In this document: one piece after another, positions 19,811 to 28,308 of the stretch
How positions within the stretch are numbered: position 1 is the stretch's first letter
Layout of the letters: each line of letters begins with the position of its first letter
Source of the DNA: Sphingomonadales bacterium
Lineage (GTDB): Bacteria; Pseudomonadota; Alphaproteobacteria; Sphingomonadales; Sphingomonadaceae
Assembly (NCBI GenBank): GCA_012032285.1
Contig: JAAURJ010000020.1
Location: forward strand, 1 to 46,824
DNA length: 46,824 bases
Direction: 5' to 3'
The notes under the pieces: generated by a model
The model's database searches: none
Told to the model about the DNA's origin: nothing
The model's input: the letters and a program-made list of their open reading frames with translations, nothing else
Position numbers and translations under genes: made by a program

Positions 19811-20686
19811 ATGCGGCGCCTGCCCCCGTTGCGATCATTGGAAGCATTTGTACGTGTGGCCAAATTGGGTTCGGCCAAATCGGCGGCAAGCGAATTATCG
19901 CTGTCCCCGCCGGCGCTCAGCCGCCGAATAAAGGCGCTGGAAGATTTTATGGGCAAATCGCTGTTTGACCGCCGGTCGCAGGCGATGATCCTGAACCATG
20001 ACGGCAAGCAATTGCTTGACGCGATCGAACCCGCGCTGGAGGCAATGGCAGAGGCTGTGGATGAACTATCGGGTCAGGGCGGCGAATATCGTCTCCGGCT
20101 TGGCGTATTGCCGTTATTCGGAACGCAGCGTTTGATCCCTCGCCTTCCCGAACTGCGTAAAATGTTTCCCAAACTGCATATTGATGTGGACGCATCGGCC
20201 CATGCCGAAAATCTGCTGGGCGATGTCGTCGACGCGGCAATCATTATCGCCGCCGATGTCGATCCGAAACTGTATAGCGTGCGGCTTGATACCAACACCG
20301 TCTATGCCATTGCGTCCAAGCAAATGGCGCAGGAACATAATATCACAAAACCAGAAGACCTGGCAAAACATACCATAATCGTCCACAGCGATATGCCCAA
20401 AATTTTCGATGAATGGCGCAGCGCGATGGGGATAGCCAAGCTGAGACCTGCGGCGGTAGACAGCATTTCGAGCGGGCCGTTAATGCTGGAGGCCGCCGCC
20501 AATGGACTTGGCATTGCCATCATGCATGGCAGCCATTTGTCCGACGCAAAAGACCCGCGCCTGACCCGTCTGTTCGATGTCGAGGTGGAAAGCCCATATA
20601 GCTATTGGTTCGTATGTCGGCCGCGTGCGCTTAAACAACGCTCGGTTAAATTATTCCATGACTGGCTATTGAAAGCCGGGGTGTAA
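19811..20686 (+). CDS. LysR-family transcriptional regulator (GcvA-like)
   Basis: The N-terminal winged HTH (RSLEAFVRVAKLGSAKSAASELSLSPPALSRRIKALEDFMGKSLFDR) is diagnostic of LysR regulators. It is followed by a periplasmic-binding-protein-like effector domain from about residue 90 (YRLRLGVLPLFGTQRLIPRLP). The 291 residues match the family. GGAGG six bases before ATG 19811 fixes the start, so an upstream in-frame start is rejected. The effector is unknown. Its neighbours are cdc48 (divergent) and, after an 800-bp gap, an SDR/acyl-CoA dehydrogenase operon on the other strand, which could be its target. Confidence 0.9.
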   Translation: MRRLPPLRSLEAFVRVAKLGSAKSAASELSLSPPALSRRIKALEDFMGKSLFDRRSQAMILNHDGKQLLDAIEPALEAMAEAVDELSGQGGEYRLRLGVLPLFGTQRLIPRLPELRKMFPKLHIDVDASAHAENLLGDVVDAAIIIAADVDPKLYSVRLDTNTVYAIASKQMAQEHNITKPEDLAKHTIIVHSDMPKIFDEWRSAMGIAKLRPAAVDSISSGPLMLEAAANGLGIAIMHGSHLSDAKDPRLTRLFDVEVESPYSYWFVCRPRALKQRSVKLFHDWLLKAGV

Positions 20687-20712
20687 TTGCACAAAAATAG
20701 GCGTAAAACCGC

Positions 20713-20749
20713 CCAAAACAAAATGGCCGCTGACATTGCTGCCAGCGAC
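20713..20749 (-). terminator. terminator after the 38-codon reading frame (- strand)
   Basis: On the minus strand GTCGCTGG and TCAGCGGC pair over eight positions (with G-U) around CAGCAATG and are followed by CATTTTGTTTT. It is 25 bases past the stop of the small reading frame at 20774. Confidence 0.5.
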
Positions 20750-20773
20750 CACTGCACCTGAACTTATATAAAT

Positions 20774-20890
20774 TCACCCGAGGATGTATTCATACGTTAT
20801 CTGGTGTCCGGTTCCGTTTCCTATCCGAAGATAGTCCATTTCACCTTTAGCATTTTTGGTATCCAATCCGGCGTTGATCCGTGATTTCAT
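20774..20890 (-). CDS. candidate small protein, 38 aa
   Basis: The frame starts MKSRINAGLDTKNAKGEMDY and ends GHQITYEYILG before TGA. The composition looks like a folded polar peptide, not a random frame: Gly/Thr/Tyr-rich, with no Cys, Trp or Pro. I do not recognise a family. A good minus-strand promoter lies about 27 bases upstream and a hairpin with a T-rich tail 25 bases downstream, so the three parts form a compact unit. There is no convincing ribosome binding site before ATG 20890. The alternatives are a regulatory RNA, or the last piece of a lost gene. Confidence 0.4.
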   Translation of the reverse strand: MKSRINAGLDTKNAKGEMDYLRIGNGTGHQITYEYILG

Positions 20891-20916
20891 CCGAAGATTC
20901 TATCATAAACCCGCAC

Positions 20917-20945
20917 ATAATATTCGTTGTCTCAATGCACGTCAG
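20917..20945 (-). promoter_or_regulatory. sigma-70-type promoter for the 38-codon frame (- strand)
   Basis: On the minus strand CTGACG (20945-20940), a 17-base spacer and TATTAT (20922-20917) fit a sigma-70 promoter. The start of transcription would fall about 20 bases before the ATG at 20890. Confidence 0.5.
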
Positions 20946-21186
20946 AATTGTTCGGTTCCCTTTCCTTGCGGTCCGGTCGTTTTCCCAATCTGGCGATCAT
21001 CAGGTCCAATCACTCAGTTCCAATCCCCGTTGCCGGTTCTTTTTCCTTTGTCATTTTTCCTTCTGACAATTGAAACATGGACCCAGTTGCCGAGTCGGTG
21101 CAACGGGAAAATGACAAGTTATCCACAGGCAGGGCAAATAGCGGTGGAAAATTTCGGGGATACAGGGTGGCCCATTGGCCAGATGC

Positions 21187-21222
21187 AAAAAACGGCCCCC
21201 AGCGCGAAGCATGGGGACCGTT
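21187..21222 (-). terminator. terminator of the candidate small RNA
   Basis: An 11-bp minus-strand stem (AACGGTCCCCA with TGGGGGCCGTT, one G-U) encloses a TTCG-containing loop and is followed by a run of Ts. The plus strand lacks a comparable T run, so termination is directed to the minus strand. Confidence 0.8.
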
Positions 21223-21303
21223 ATTTCTTCCAGCGAGCGAGGGAGAGGAGGAGAGAGAGGCTCGCTGGTCAAAACTGTTTCGGTGCGTTGCCGCGTCCGA
21301 TGA
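21187..21303 (-). ncRNA. candidate stress small RNA with anti-Shine-Dalgarno loop
   Basis: Three structures follow one another on the minus strand. First is a short hairpin with UCGG/CCGA and GCG/CGC stems around a GCAA tetraloop (21300-21280). Second is a perfect 9-bp stem, CCAGCGAGC/GCTCGCTGG (21268-21230), whose 21-base loop is purely C/U and contains CUCCUCCUC, complementary to Shine-Dalgarno sequences. Third, after seven bases, is a strong terminator (AACGGTCCCC paired with GGGGGCCGTT, then Ts; 21222-21187). A sigma-32-like promoter precedes it. This is the design of the CUCCUCCC-loop RNAs of alphaproteobacteria (CcsR in Rhodobacter; suhB/ar14-type RNAs), which sequester ribosome binding sites under stress. 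No protein frame is credible here. The length would be about 115 nt. Confidence 0.65.
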
Positions 21304-21308
21304 CCTAC

Positions 21309-21337
21309 AAATGGGGGTTTTTGCATTTTTGTGCAAG
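21309..21337 (-). promoter_or_regulatory. sigma-32 (RpoH)-like promoter of the candidate small RNA
   Basis: On the minus strand CTTGCA (21337-21332), a 15-base spacer and CCCCATTT (21316-21309) match the heat-shock consensus CTTGAA - N13-15 - CCCCATNT at all but one of the defined positions. The predicted start, near 21303, lies just before the first hairpin of the RNA. Confidence 0.6.
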
Positions 21338-21412
21338 TGCGAAAAAAATCTCTATTGTTGCAAATTATGCAACTATGTCCCTCGTTGTCATTTTCCCTCT
21401 ATTTTTCAATAT

Positions 21413-21448
21413 AAAAACGCCGCAACATCGCTGTTGCAGCGTTTTTTT
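21413..21448. terminator. bidirectional terminator after the SDR gene
   Basis: AACGCCGCAACA and TGTTGCAGCGTT pair around TCGC, with one mismatch, and have A/T runs on both sides. It ends the minus-strand SDR operon 34 bases after its stop and insulates the small RNA downstream. Confidence 0.85.
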
Positions 21449-21481
21449 CACTTTAGAAAAAAATATTTCTGGCCACTGACC

Positions 21482-22277
21482 CTATGCGTCGATGCTGTTT
21501 CCGGGCAGGCTGGAATAAGCGACTCCCCCGTCGCAGGCGATGGTATCACCGCAAATATAATCGCCCGCACGGCTCGCCAAGAATATTGCGAGGCCCGCCA
21601 TATCTTCGGTGGTGCCAACACGCGCAAAGGGTATATTTTTGCCGACCGCATCCTCATGATCGCGGGCAACCTTGTTCATTTCCGACGGGAAAGCACCGGG
21701 TGCGATACCGCTGACCAGAATATTTTGCGGGGCCAGTTCCGCGGCTAGGCGGCGGGTCAGATGGATCACGGCCGCCTTTGACGCCTGATAGGGATTAGGT
21801 TTGCCAAGGGTTGATTTTTATCCCGTCGATCGAGGCGATGTTAATGATCTTTGCCGGGCGTTCATGACGGGCGGCATTTTTCATTGTGCCGTGCAGCGCC
21901 TGCGTTAAAAAGAACAAGCCTTTCACATTCAAATCCATGGTCCGGTCCCAGCCTGCCTCGGGGAAGCTGCCATAATCCGCGCCCCATGCCGCACCCGCAT
22001 TATTGACCAATATATCGAGCTTTTCTTCCCGCTCGGCAATTTGATGGGCAAGGCTGTGGCAGCCATCGACTGTGGACAGATCGGCCGGCAGGCCGACGAC
22101 CCGGTCCCCAAGTTCTGCAATGGTTTGTTCAATCTGATCCACTTTCCGGGCGCTGATATACACACGTTCGCAACCGGCGGCGAGATAACCTTCGACGATC
22201 ATCCGGCCAATACCGCGCGAACCGCCGGTAACCAGCGCGACACGGCCATTTAGGTTGAATAGGGAATTAAGGTCCAT
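21482..22277 (-). pseudogene. SDR-family oxidoreductase, one frameshift
   Basis: Two frames join to one short-chain dehydrogenase of about 265 residues. The first gives the NAD(P) motif ALVTGGSRGIGRMI, the structural motif LVNNAGAAWG and INIASIDG. The second gives the active-site region YQASKAAVIHLTRRLA and the ending GGVAYSSLPG. The catalytic Ser, Tyr and Lys are all present. The break is at GGG 21808-21810; with two Gs the reading is continuous (IDGIKINLGKPNPYQASKAA) and the Ser-Tyr spacing is normal. It follows two acyl-CoA dehydrogenases by 18 bases and is probably the 3-hydroxyacyl or alcohol oxidation step of that operon. Confidence 0.85.
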
Positions 22278-22295
22278 GTCTGTCTCCTGAAAAAA

Positions 22296-23414
22296 TCAAT
22301 AGCCGTTCATTTGAGCGACGCGGTTGCTATGGTAATTGGCGTCACCAAAAAATTCGGCCAGCGTCCGGTCGCGTTTCATATAGAGGCCAATATCATATTC
22401 ATCGGTCATGCCGACGCCGCCATGCATCTGCACGCCTTCGCGCACCGATAAATTCGCGGCGCGTGCGGCCTTTGCCTTTGCCGCGCTGACCATCATATCG
22501 GCATGGGTGCTGCCCTCATCGCACAGCTGCTGCGCCTTCATCACCACCGCACGGGCAATTTCGATTTCGGAATATAAATGCGCGGCGCGGTGTTGCAGCC
22601 CCTGAAACTCGCCAATGGCTTTGCCGAATTGCTTGCGCTCTTTCAAATAGCGGACGGTAATGTCCATTGCGCCAGCGCCCACTCCCACGGTTTCCGCAGC
22701 CGATCCGATCCGCCCGGCCCGAAGCAACCGGTCCAGCACCGCGCCGCCCTGATCGACTTCGCCAATCACTGCATCGGCGTTCAATTCGACATTATCGAAC
22801 CGCACATGGGCAGCCACGGCGCTGTCAACCAGCCGCACCGCCTCCACATCCATGCCCTTCATATCCTTTTCCACTGCAAACAAGGTCAGGCCATTTTGCG
22901 TGCGGGCGGCGACAATTATCATATCGGCCGACGCGCCGTGAATGACAAATTGCTTCTGACCGTTCAGCCGGAACCCGTTGCCCGATCGCTGCGCCTCCAT
23001 GGCGATGGCTTCCGGCCGATGTTTGGCCTGTTCATCAATGGCCAGCGCCAGCACGGTATCGCCAGCCAATATTCCAGGCAGGTAGCGGGACCGCATATCG
23101 GCGCTGCTGGCATTCAACGCCTCAACCCCTGCCACCGCCGTGGTCAGAAATGGCGATGGCGACAGGTTGCGGCCAATCTCTTCCAATATGATCCCGGCCT
23201 CATAATGACCCATGCCCAGCCCGCCATCTTCTTCGGCCACCAATATGCCGTTAAAGCCCATCTCGCCAAATTGTTTCCACAGCGCATGGCTGAAACCGTC
23301 CTTGCATTTTTTGTCACGAAATTCGCGCAAATGGGTGACAGGCGCTTCGGATTTCATGAATTCATGGGCGCTATCGGCAAGCATTTGTTGTTCGTCATTA
23401 TGGTAAAGGGGCAT
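22296..23414 (-). CDS. acyl-CoA dehydrogenase (372 aa)
   Basis: This FAD-dependent enzyme of the acyl-CoA dehydrogenase superfamily introduces a double bond at C2-C3 of an acyl-CoA. The N-terminal helical domain (DEQQMLADSAHEFMKSEAP) is followed by a beta domain and a C-terminal helical bundle (GRIGSAAETVGVGAGAMDITVRYLKERKQFGKAIGEFQ, then QMHGGVGMTDEYDIGLYMKR). The FAD/electron-transfer region is intact. The beta domain is more divergent than in straight-chain enzymes. Together with the larger acyl-CoA dehydrogenase 67 bases upstream it resembles the heteromeric FadE pairs known in actinobacterial and sphingomonad steroid or branched-acyl degradation; that pairing is inference. AGGAAA precedes ATG 23414. 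Confidence 0.9.
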   Translation of the reverse strand: MPLYHNDEQQMLADSAHEFMKSEAPVTHLREFRDKKCKDGFSHALWKQFGEMGFNGILVAEEDGGLGMGHYEAGIILEEIGRNLSPSPFLTTAVAGVEALNASSADMRSRYLPGILAGDTVLALAIDEQAKHRPEAIAMEAQRSGNGFRLNGQKQFVIHGASADMIIVAARTQNGLTLFAVEKDMKGMDVEAVRLVDSAVAAHVRFDNVELNADAVIGEVDQGGAVLDRLLRAGRIGSAAETVGVGAGAMDITVRYLKERKQFGKAIGEFQGLQHRAAHLYSEIEIARAVVMKAQQLCDEGSTHADMMVSAAKAKAARAANLSVREGVQMHGGVGMTDEYDIGLYMKRDRTLAEFFGDANYHSNRVAQMNGY

Positions 23415-23481
23415 AGAATTTTCCTAGATAGTCGGCATGGCCATACGCACCAGCGCGGCCAGAAAGGGGGCGGTGAAGCCT

Positions 23482-24642
23482 TTATCCGCCGGGCAGTTCC
23501 AATATACGCTTGGCCACGACATTCAGCATGATCTCGCTGGTGCCGCCTTCGATACTATTGGCTTTGGTGCGCAGCCAGTCGCGCGGCTTTTTGCCCTCGC
23601 CAGAGGCTTCGCTTTCCCATTCCAAACCGTCGCTGCCCGATGCCGCCATGATCAATTCATGACGTCTTTTATTCAGCTCCGTTCCGGCATATTTCATCAT
23701 ATTGGGCTGCGCAGGATGGCCTTTACCGGCCTTCATCTCATCCATGAATTTCTCGCTCATCGCGCGGAATGCCATGGTTTCAATGTCAAATTCCGCCATT
23801 TGCGCACGCAATATCGGATCCAGCGCGGCAATATCGGCATAGGCCGCACCGATGCTCGGCATATCCAGCGACACGCCGCCGCCCGAAATCATTTCGCGTT
23901 CATGACCAAGCAGATATTTGGCCACATCCCAGCCGCGGTTCACCTCTCCTACAATCTGATGCTTGGGCACTTTGACATTGTCGAAAAAGGTCTCACAAAA
24001 CGGGCTTTTCCCGCTGATCAACTTGATCGGCCGCGTGCTGACGCCGGGCGTTTCCATATCGAACAAAAGGAAACTGATGCCGCGATATTTGTCATTCTTA
24101 TCCGTGCGGACAAGGCAGAATATCCAATCCGCCTTGTCGGCATAGCTGGTCCATACTTTTTGGCCGTTGACGTTCCAATGATCGCCCCTATCCTCGCAAT
24201 AGGTTTGCAACGACACAAGGTCGCTGCCGCTGCCCGGTTCGCTATATCCCTGACACCAGCGGATTTCGCCGCGGGCGATTGGCGGCAGATACTGTCTTTT
24301 TTGTTCTTCTGTGCCAAAATGCAGCAAGGCTGGGCCAAGCATCCATATGCCAAAGCTGGACAAAGGCAGGCGACATTTCAGCTTCGCCATTTCCTGACGC
24401 AGCACCTTTGCCTGCGCCGCGCTAAGCCCGCCGCCGCCATAATCTTTTGGCCAATCGGGCACCGTCCAGCCGCGCTCCGCCATAATATCAAGCCATTGTT
24501 TCTGAGCGGCATTTTGAAAGGTGAAATTGCGCCCGCCCCAGCACATATCTTCATCCCCCTTAACCGGCAGACGCATTTCAGGCGGACAATTGGCCTCTAG
24601 CCAGGCACGGGTTTCGGTGCGAAAGCTTTCCAGATCGGTCAT
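23482..24642 (-). CDS. acyl-CoA dehydrogenase (386 aa)
   Basis: Residues about 120-160 carry the acyl-CoA dehydrogenase signature (WCQGYSEPGSGSDLVSLQT) that binds flavin and substrate. The C-terminus has the typical RTKANSIEGGTSEIMLNVVAKRILELP. It is the first gene of the minus-strand operon and has GAGGAG eight bases before ATG 24642. Electrons would pass to ETF. The second subunit-like gene follows directly. Substrate chain type cannot be read. The operon diverges from another acyl-CoA dehydrogenase operon over a 186-bp region. Confidence 0.92.
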   Translation of the reverse strand: MTDLESFRTETRAWLEANCPPEMRLPVKGDEDMCWGGRNFTFQNAAQKQWLDIMAERGWTVPDWPKDYGGGGLSAAQAKVLRQEMAKLKCRLPLSSFGIWMLGPALLHFGTEEQKRQYLPPIARGEIRWCQGYSEPGSGSDLVSLQTYCEDRGDHWNVNGQKVWTSYADKADWIFCLVRTDKNDKYRGISFLLFDMETPGVSTRPIKLISGKSPFCETFFDNVKVPKHQIVGEVNRGWDVAKYLLGHEREMISGGGVSLDMPSIGAAYADIAALDPILRAQMAEFDIETMAFRAMSEKFMDEMKAGKGHPAQPNMMKYAGTELNKRRHELIMAASGSDGLEWESEASGEGKKPRDWLRTKANSIEGGTSEIMLNVVAKRILELPGG

Positions 24643-24666
24643 GAATCAATCTCCTCTATTATCATA

Positions 24667-24691
24667 TAGACTAGGGCCAGAAATGCCGCGC
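24667..24691 (-). promoter_or_regulatory. shared upstream element of the minus acyl-CoA dehydrogenase operon
   Basis: On the minus strand GCGCGGCATTT is followed five bases later by CCTAGTCTA, 25 bases before the start codon. The same two words, 13 bases apart, lie upstream of the PmtA-like methyltransferase at 13261. A common regulator or promoter class is possible. Confidence 0.35.
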
Positions 24692-24756
24692 TGGCAAGCA
24701 AGTTATCAGGAATATCGGGCAATAGCAGCGTGCCGTAACGTCAATGCAAGGCCAAT

Positions 24757-24809
24757 TTGAGGGCTGGCTATTGCCCCCTTATTCTGACACTATTAACCGG
24801 ACAGTTAAT
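24757..24809 (+). promoter_or_regulatory. promoter and palindromic operator of the + acyl-CoA operon
   Basis: TTGAGG (24757-24762), 17 bases, TATTCT (24780-24785) form a sigma-70-type promoter. The palindrome ATTAAC-CGGACA-GTTAAT (24792-24809) covers the predicted start of transcription, the position for a repressor of the TetR or similar class. No such regulator is encoded nearby. Confidence 0.55.
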
Positions 24810-24828
24810 GAGAAGAGGATGATGATTC

Positions 24829-26112
24829 ATGGATTTCGACCTAACCGAAAAGCAAAGCTATTGGCGCGACCGCGTGCGCGACTTTATCGAAGCCAAAGTG
24901 CGCCCCGCCATCCCTGTTTATAAACAGCAGGATGCGGCCGGAGACCGGTGGAAAGTCATCCCTGTCCTCGAAGACCTAAAAAAAGAGGCCAAAGCGGCGG
25001 GTATTTGGAATTTGTTCATGCCGCCATCATCGGGGCACCCCCATGTCGATGACAGTGTGGCATTTGAAGGCCCTGGCCTGACCAATTTGGAATATGCGCT
25101 ATGCGCCGAAGAAATGGGCCGCATAGGCTTTGCCTCCGAAGTGTTCAACTGCTCCGCCCCCGATACCGGCAATATGGAAGTCTTCATGCGCTATGGCACG
25201 GCGGAGCAGAAGCAGAAATGGATGGTGCCGTTGATGAATGGCGAGATCCGCAGCGCTTTTTTGATGACCGAACCTGCGGTCGCATCCTCCGATGCCACCA
25301 ATATTGAAACGCGTATGGTGCGCGAAGGCGATGAATATGTGATCAACGGTCGCAAATGGTGGTCATCGGGTGCGGGCGATCCGCGCTGCAAAATCGCCAT
25401 TGTCATGGGCAAAACCGATACAGGGGCGCAGCGCCATGCACAGCAGTCGCAGATTTTGGTTCCGCTCGATGCGCCGGGCGTCACCATCATGCGTCATTTG
25501 CCGGTATTTGGCTATGACGATGCGCCGCACGGCCATATGGAAATCGAGCTAAAGGATGTGCGCGTTCCGGTGTCCAACTGCATTTTGGGTGAAGGGCGCG
25601 GTTTTGAAATTGCGCAGGGCCGCCTAGGGCCGGGCCGTATCCACCATTGTATGCGCACCATTGGTGTTGCCGAAGAGGCGCTGGAAAAAATGGCAAAGCG
25701 GCTTATGTCGCGCGTCGCCTTTGGCAAGACGATTGCCGAACATAGCGTGTGGGAAGAACGCATTGCCCGCGCCCGTATTGACATCGACATGACCCGCCTG
25801 CTCTGCCTGAAAGCCGCCGATATGATGGACAAGGTTGGCAATAAAGCCGCCGCAGCGGAAATCGCAATGATTAAGGTGCAGGCGCCGAACATGGCCCTGA
25901 AAATCATTGACGATGCGATACAGGCGCATGGCGGCGGCGGGGTTTCCGAAGATTTCGGGCTGGCGCAAGCCTATGCCCATCAACGCACTCTGCGTCTGGC
26001 AGATGGCCCGGATGAGGTTCATGCCCGCGCCATTGCCCGGATGGAATTTGGCAAACATGGCGGCCGCCCTTCTTCTCGCATTTCGTCGGGTGATATGGCG
26101 GTAACGCGCTAG
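24829..26112 (+). CDS. acyl-CoA dehydrogenase, ACAD11-like (427 aa)
   Basis: The protein begins [19 protein letters not shown] and carries the family motifs [20 protein letters not shown] and [23 protein letters not shown]. The C-terminal [22 protein letters not shown] is present. The length and the WWSSGAGDP variant match the branch containing the dehydrogenase half of human ACAD10/11 and bacterial LvaC. In those systems it works with an APH-type kinase on 4-hydroxyacyl-CoAs, removing a phosphate by an FAD-assisted elimination. The kinase-like gene is two genes downstream, which supports this reading. It is the first gene of a seven-gene operon. Ordinary beta-oxidation remains possible. Confidence 0.9.
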   Translation: MDFDLTEKQSYWRDRVRDFIEAKVRPAIPVYKQQDAAGDRWKVIPVLEDLKKEAKAAGIWNLFMPPSSGHPHVDDSVAFEGPGLTNLEYALCAEEMGRIGFASEVFNCSAPDTGNMEVFMRYGTAEQKQKWMVPLMNGEIRSAFLMTEPAVASSDATNIETRMVREGDEYVINGRKWWSSGAGDPRCKIAIVMGKTDTGAQRHAQQSQILVPLDAPGVTIMRHLPVFGYDDAPHGHMEIELKDVRVPVSNCILGEGRGFEIAQGRLGPGRIHHCMRTIGVAEEALEKMAKRLMSRVAFGKTIAEHSVWEERIARARIDIDMTRLLCLKAADMMDKVGNKAAAAEIAMIKVQAPNMALKIIDDAIQAHGGGGVSEDFGLAQAYAHQRTLRLADGPDEVHARAIARMEFGKHGGRPSSRISSGDMAVTR

Positions 26113-26115
26113 GCC

Positions 26116-27208
26116 ATGACCAAAGCCGCCATATTGATCCAGCCGGGCCAGCCGCTTGCAATAGACGAGGTCGTCCTGTCCAAACCAATGCCACGTGAGG
26201 TTTTGATCCGCACCGTGGCTTGCGGGCTTTGCCATAGCGATTTGCACTTTATTGATGGCACCTATCCCCATGCTTTGCCCGCCATTGCCGGGCATGAGGC
26301 GGCGGGAATTGTCGAAGCGGTGGGCAGCGAAGTGCGCAGCGTGAAGGTGGGCGACGCGGTTGTCACCTGCCTGTCCGCCTTTTGCGGGCAATGCGAATTT
26401 TGCGTAACCGGTCGGATGTCACTTTGCCTTGGCGCGGCAACGGCGGCGGGGGGCGGGGGATGCGCCGCGTATCACCCGCAAGGATGGTTCGCCGGTGGCG
26501 CAGATGCTGAACCTGTCGGCCTTTGCCGAACAAATGCTGGTCCATGAAAATGCCTGCGTTGCGATCAACCCCGATATGCCGCTCGACCGGGCGGCGGTGA
26601 TTGGCTGCGCCGTGACCACAGGCGCGGGCACGATATTCAATGCGTGCAAGGTGACGCCGGGCGAAACCGTCGCTGTTATCGGCTGCGGCGGGGTGGGACT
26701 GGCCACCATCAATGCGGCGAAAATTGCGGGCGCGGGCCGGATCATCGCCTGTGACCCGCTGCCCGAAAAGCGGGCGCTGGCGCACAAGCTGGGCGCGACC
26801 GATAGTATCGACGCGCTTGCCGAAGATAGCGCAGCGCAGATTATCGAAATGACAAAAGGCGGCGTGCACCACGCGATTGAGGCGGTCGGCCGCCCACAAG
26901 CAGGCGAGCTTGCGGTCAAAATATTGCGGCGCGGCGGCACGGCAACGATATTGGGGATGATGCCGCTTGATCATAAAGTCGGCCTATCTGCCATGGATTT
27001 GCTGGGCAGTAAAAAATTGCAAGGCGCGATCATGGGCGGCAACCATTTCCCGGTGGATATTCCGCGGCTGGTTGACTTTTATCTGCGCGATATGCTCGAC
27101 TTGGACAGCATCATTGCCGAAACTATCCCGCTTGAACAAATCAACAATGGCTTTGACAAAATGAGGAAAGGTGATGCCGCCCGTTCGGTCATCATATTTG
27201 ATCAATGA
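26116..27208 (+). pseudogene. zinc-dependent alcohol dehydrogenase, one frameshift
   Basis: The first frame gives CGLCHSDLHFIDGTYPHALPAIAGHEAAGIVEAVG (catalytic zinc Cys, then GHE) and the structural-zinc cysteines CLSAFCGQCEFC. The second frame gives NLSAFAEQMLVHENACVAI and the NAD-binding VAVIGCGGVGLATINAAKIAGA. Joined, they form a class III-like medium-chain alcohol dehydrogenase of about 363 residues. The break is at GG 26431-26432; one G less restores SLCLARQRRRGAGDAPRITR. The start follows the acyl-CoA dehydrogenase stop by three bases and the stop overlaps the next start. It probably oxidises an alcohol intermediate of the operon's substrate. Confidence 0.88.
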
Positions 27209-28278
27209 CAGACATTTTAGACGCGCAGGCCGCCTTTAGCGGCACCGTAGTCCCTGAGGGCGCGGATCAATTGGATGAAGCGAAATTGACCGCCTGGATG
27301 GCCGATAATGTTGCCGGCTTTGCAGGCCCTATTACCGTGCGCAAATTTGCCGGCGGTCAATCCAACCCGACATATAAAATCAGCGCACAAAGCGGGGATT
27401 ATGTACTGCGCCGCAAACCCTATGGCAATTTGTTGCCGTCTGCCCATGCGGTAGACCGGGAATTTCGGGTGATTTCTGGGCTTTATCCTACCGGTTTTCC
27501 GGTCGCAAAACCCTATGGCCTGTGCCGCGACGACGATGTCATTGGCAGTATGTTTTACGTAATGGGCATGGTGGAGGGCCGGACATTCTGGAACGGAGCC
27601 ATGCCCGATAGCAATGCGGGCGAACGCCATGCTATCTATATGGAGATGATCGATGTGCTCGCCGCGCTGCATAATGTCGATGTCGAGGCGGCGGGCCTGG
27701 CGACATTTGGAAAGCCCGGTAATTATTTCGGGCGACAGGTTGAACGCTGGACCAAACAATATCGCCTGTCCGAAACCGAAGTGATGCCTCAGATGGAAAA
27801 CCTGATCAAATGGCTGCCCGAAACCCTGCCCGAACAGATGCGGACCAGCGTCGTGCATGGCGATTACCGGATCGACAATGCAATTTTTGAGGCCGCGCAG
27901 CCCAAAGTCCGTGCCGTATTGGATTGGGAGCTGTCAACGCTGGGCGATCCGCTCGCTGATTTCACCTATGTCTGCATGGCGTGGGTGACCCCCAATGAGG
28001 GGCGTTCCGGCGTTATGGACATTGACCGGGCTGCCCTTGGCATTCCCGAATTGGACGAAGTGATTACCCGTTATTGCGCGGCGACCGGGCGCGACGGGAT
28101 TCCCGATATGAACTGGTATTTTGCCTATAATTTCTTCCGCCTCGCCGGGATTATACAAGGCATCAAAAAACGCGTAATCGAAGGCACGGCGAGCAGCGCC
28201 CATGCCAAAAATATGTCACAGCGTGTAGCCCCGCTAGCCGAAGCGGCCTGGGCCTTCGCGCAAAAAGCCGGAGCCTGA
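27205..28278 (+). CDS. APH-family phosphotransferase (ACAD10/11 or LvaA-like)
   Basis: This kinase of the aminoglycoside-phosphotransferase fold has a glycine-poor P-loop region (RKFAGGQSNPTYKIS), the lysine-equivalent YVLRRKPYG, the catalytic loop VVHGDYRIDNAIF and the metal-binding AVLDWELSTLGDPLADFTYV. It is a single domain of 357 residues. Proteins of this branch paired with ACAD11-like dehydrogenases phosphorylate 4-hydroxyacyl-CoAs, as LvaA does in Pseudomonas putida levulinate catabolism and human ACAD10/11 do. Antibiotic resistance is unlikely given the operon. The start overlaps the alcohol dehydrogenase stop (ATGA). Confidence 0.85.
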   Translation: MTDILDAQAAFSGTVVPEGADQLDEAKLTAWMADNVAGFAGPITVRKFAGGQSNPTYKISAQSGDYVLRRKPYGNLLPSAHAVDREFRVISGLYPTGFPVAKPYGLCRDDDVIGSMFYVMGMVEGRTFWNGAMPDSNAGERHAIYMEMIDVLAALHNVDVEAAGLATFGKPGNYFGRQVERWTKQYRLSETEVMPQMENLIKWLPETLPEQMRTSVVHGDYRIDNAIFEAAQPKVRAVLDWELSTLGDPLADFTYVCMAWVTPNEGRSGVMDIDRAALGIPELDEVITRYCAATGRDGIPDMNWYFAYNFFRLAGIIQGIKKRVIEGTASSAHAKNMSQRVAPLAEAAWAFAQKAGA

Positions 28279-28308
28279 AAACGCTCACGCTTTGTATAGG
28301 AGAGAAAA

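Noticed and set aside
21010-21054. 14-codon frame on the minus strand with a good AGAAGG site
   Set aside because: Too short to judge, with no supporting promoter or terminator of its own.
21119-21127. TTATCCACA, a perfect DnaA box, as part of a replication origin
   Set aside because: It is a single copy without other boxes, an AT-rich unwinding region or origin-linked genes nearby.
20856-21479. 207-residue reading frame on the + strand across the gene-poor region
   Set aside because: Its composition is atypical with no domain or ribosome binding site, and it crosses hairpins and terminators of the other strand.
27205-28278. Aminoglycoside phosphotransferase as a resistance gene
   Set aside because: Its neighbours and family branch point to acyl-CoA metabolism, not antibiotics.
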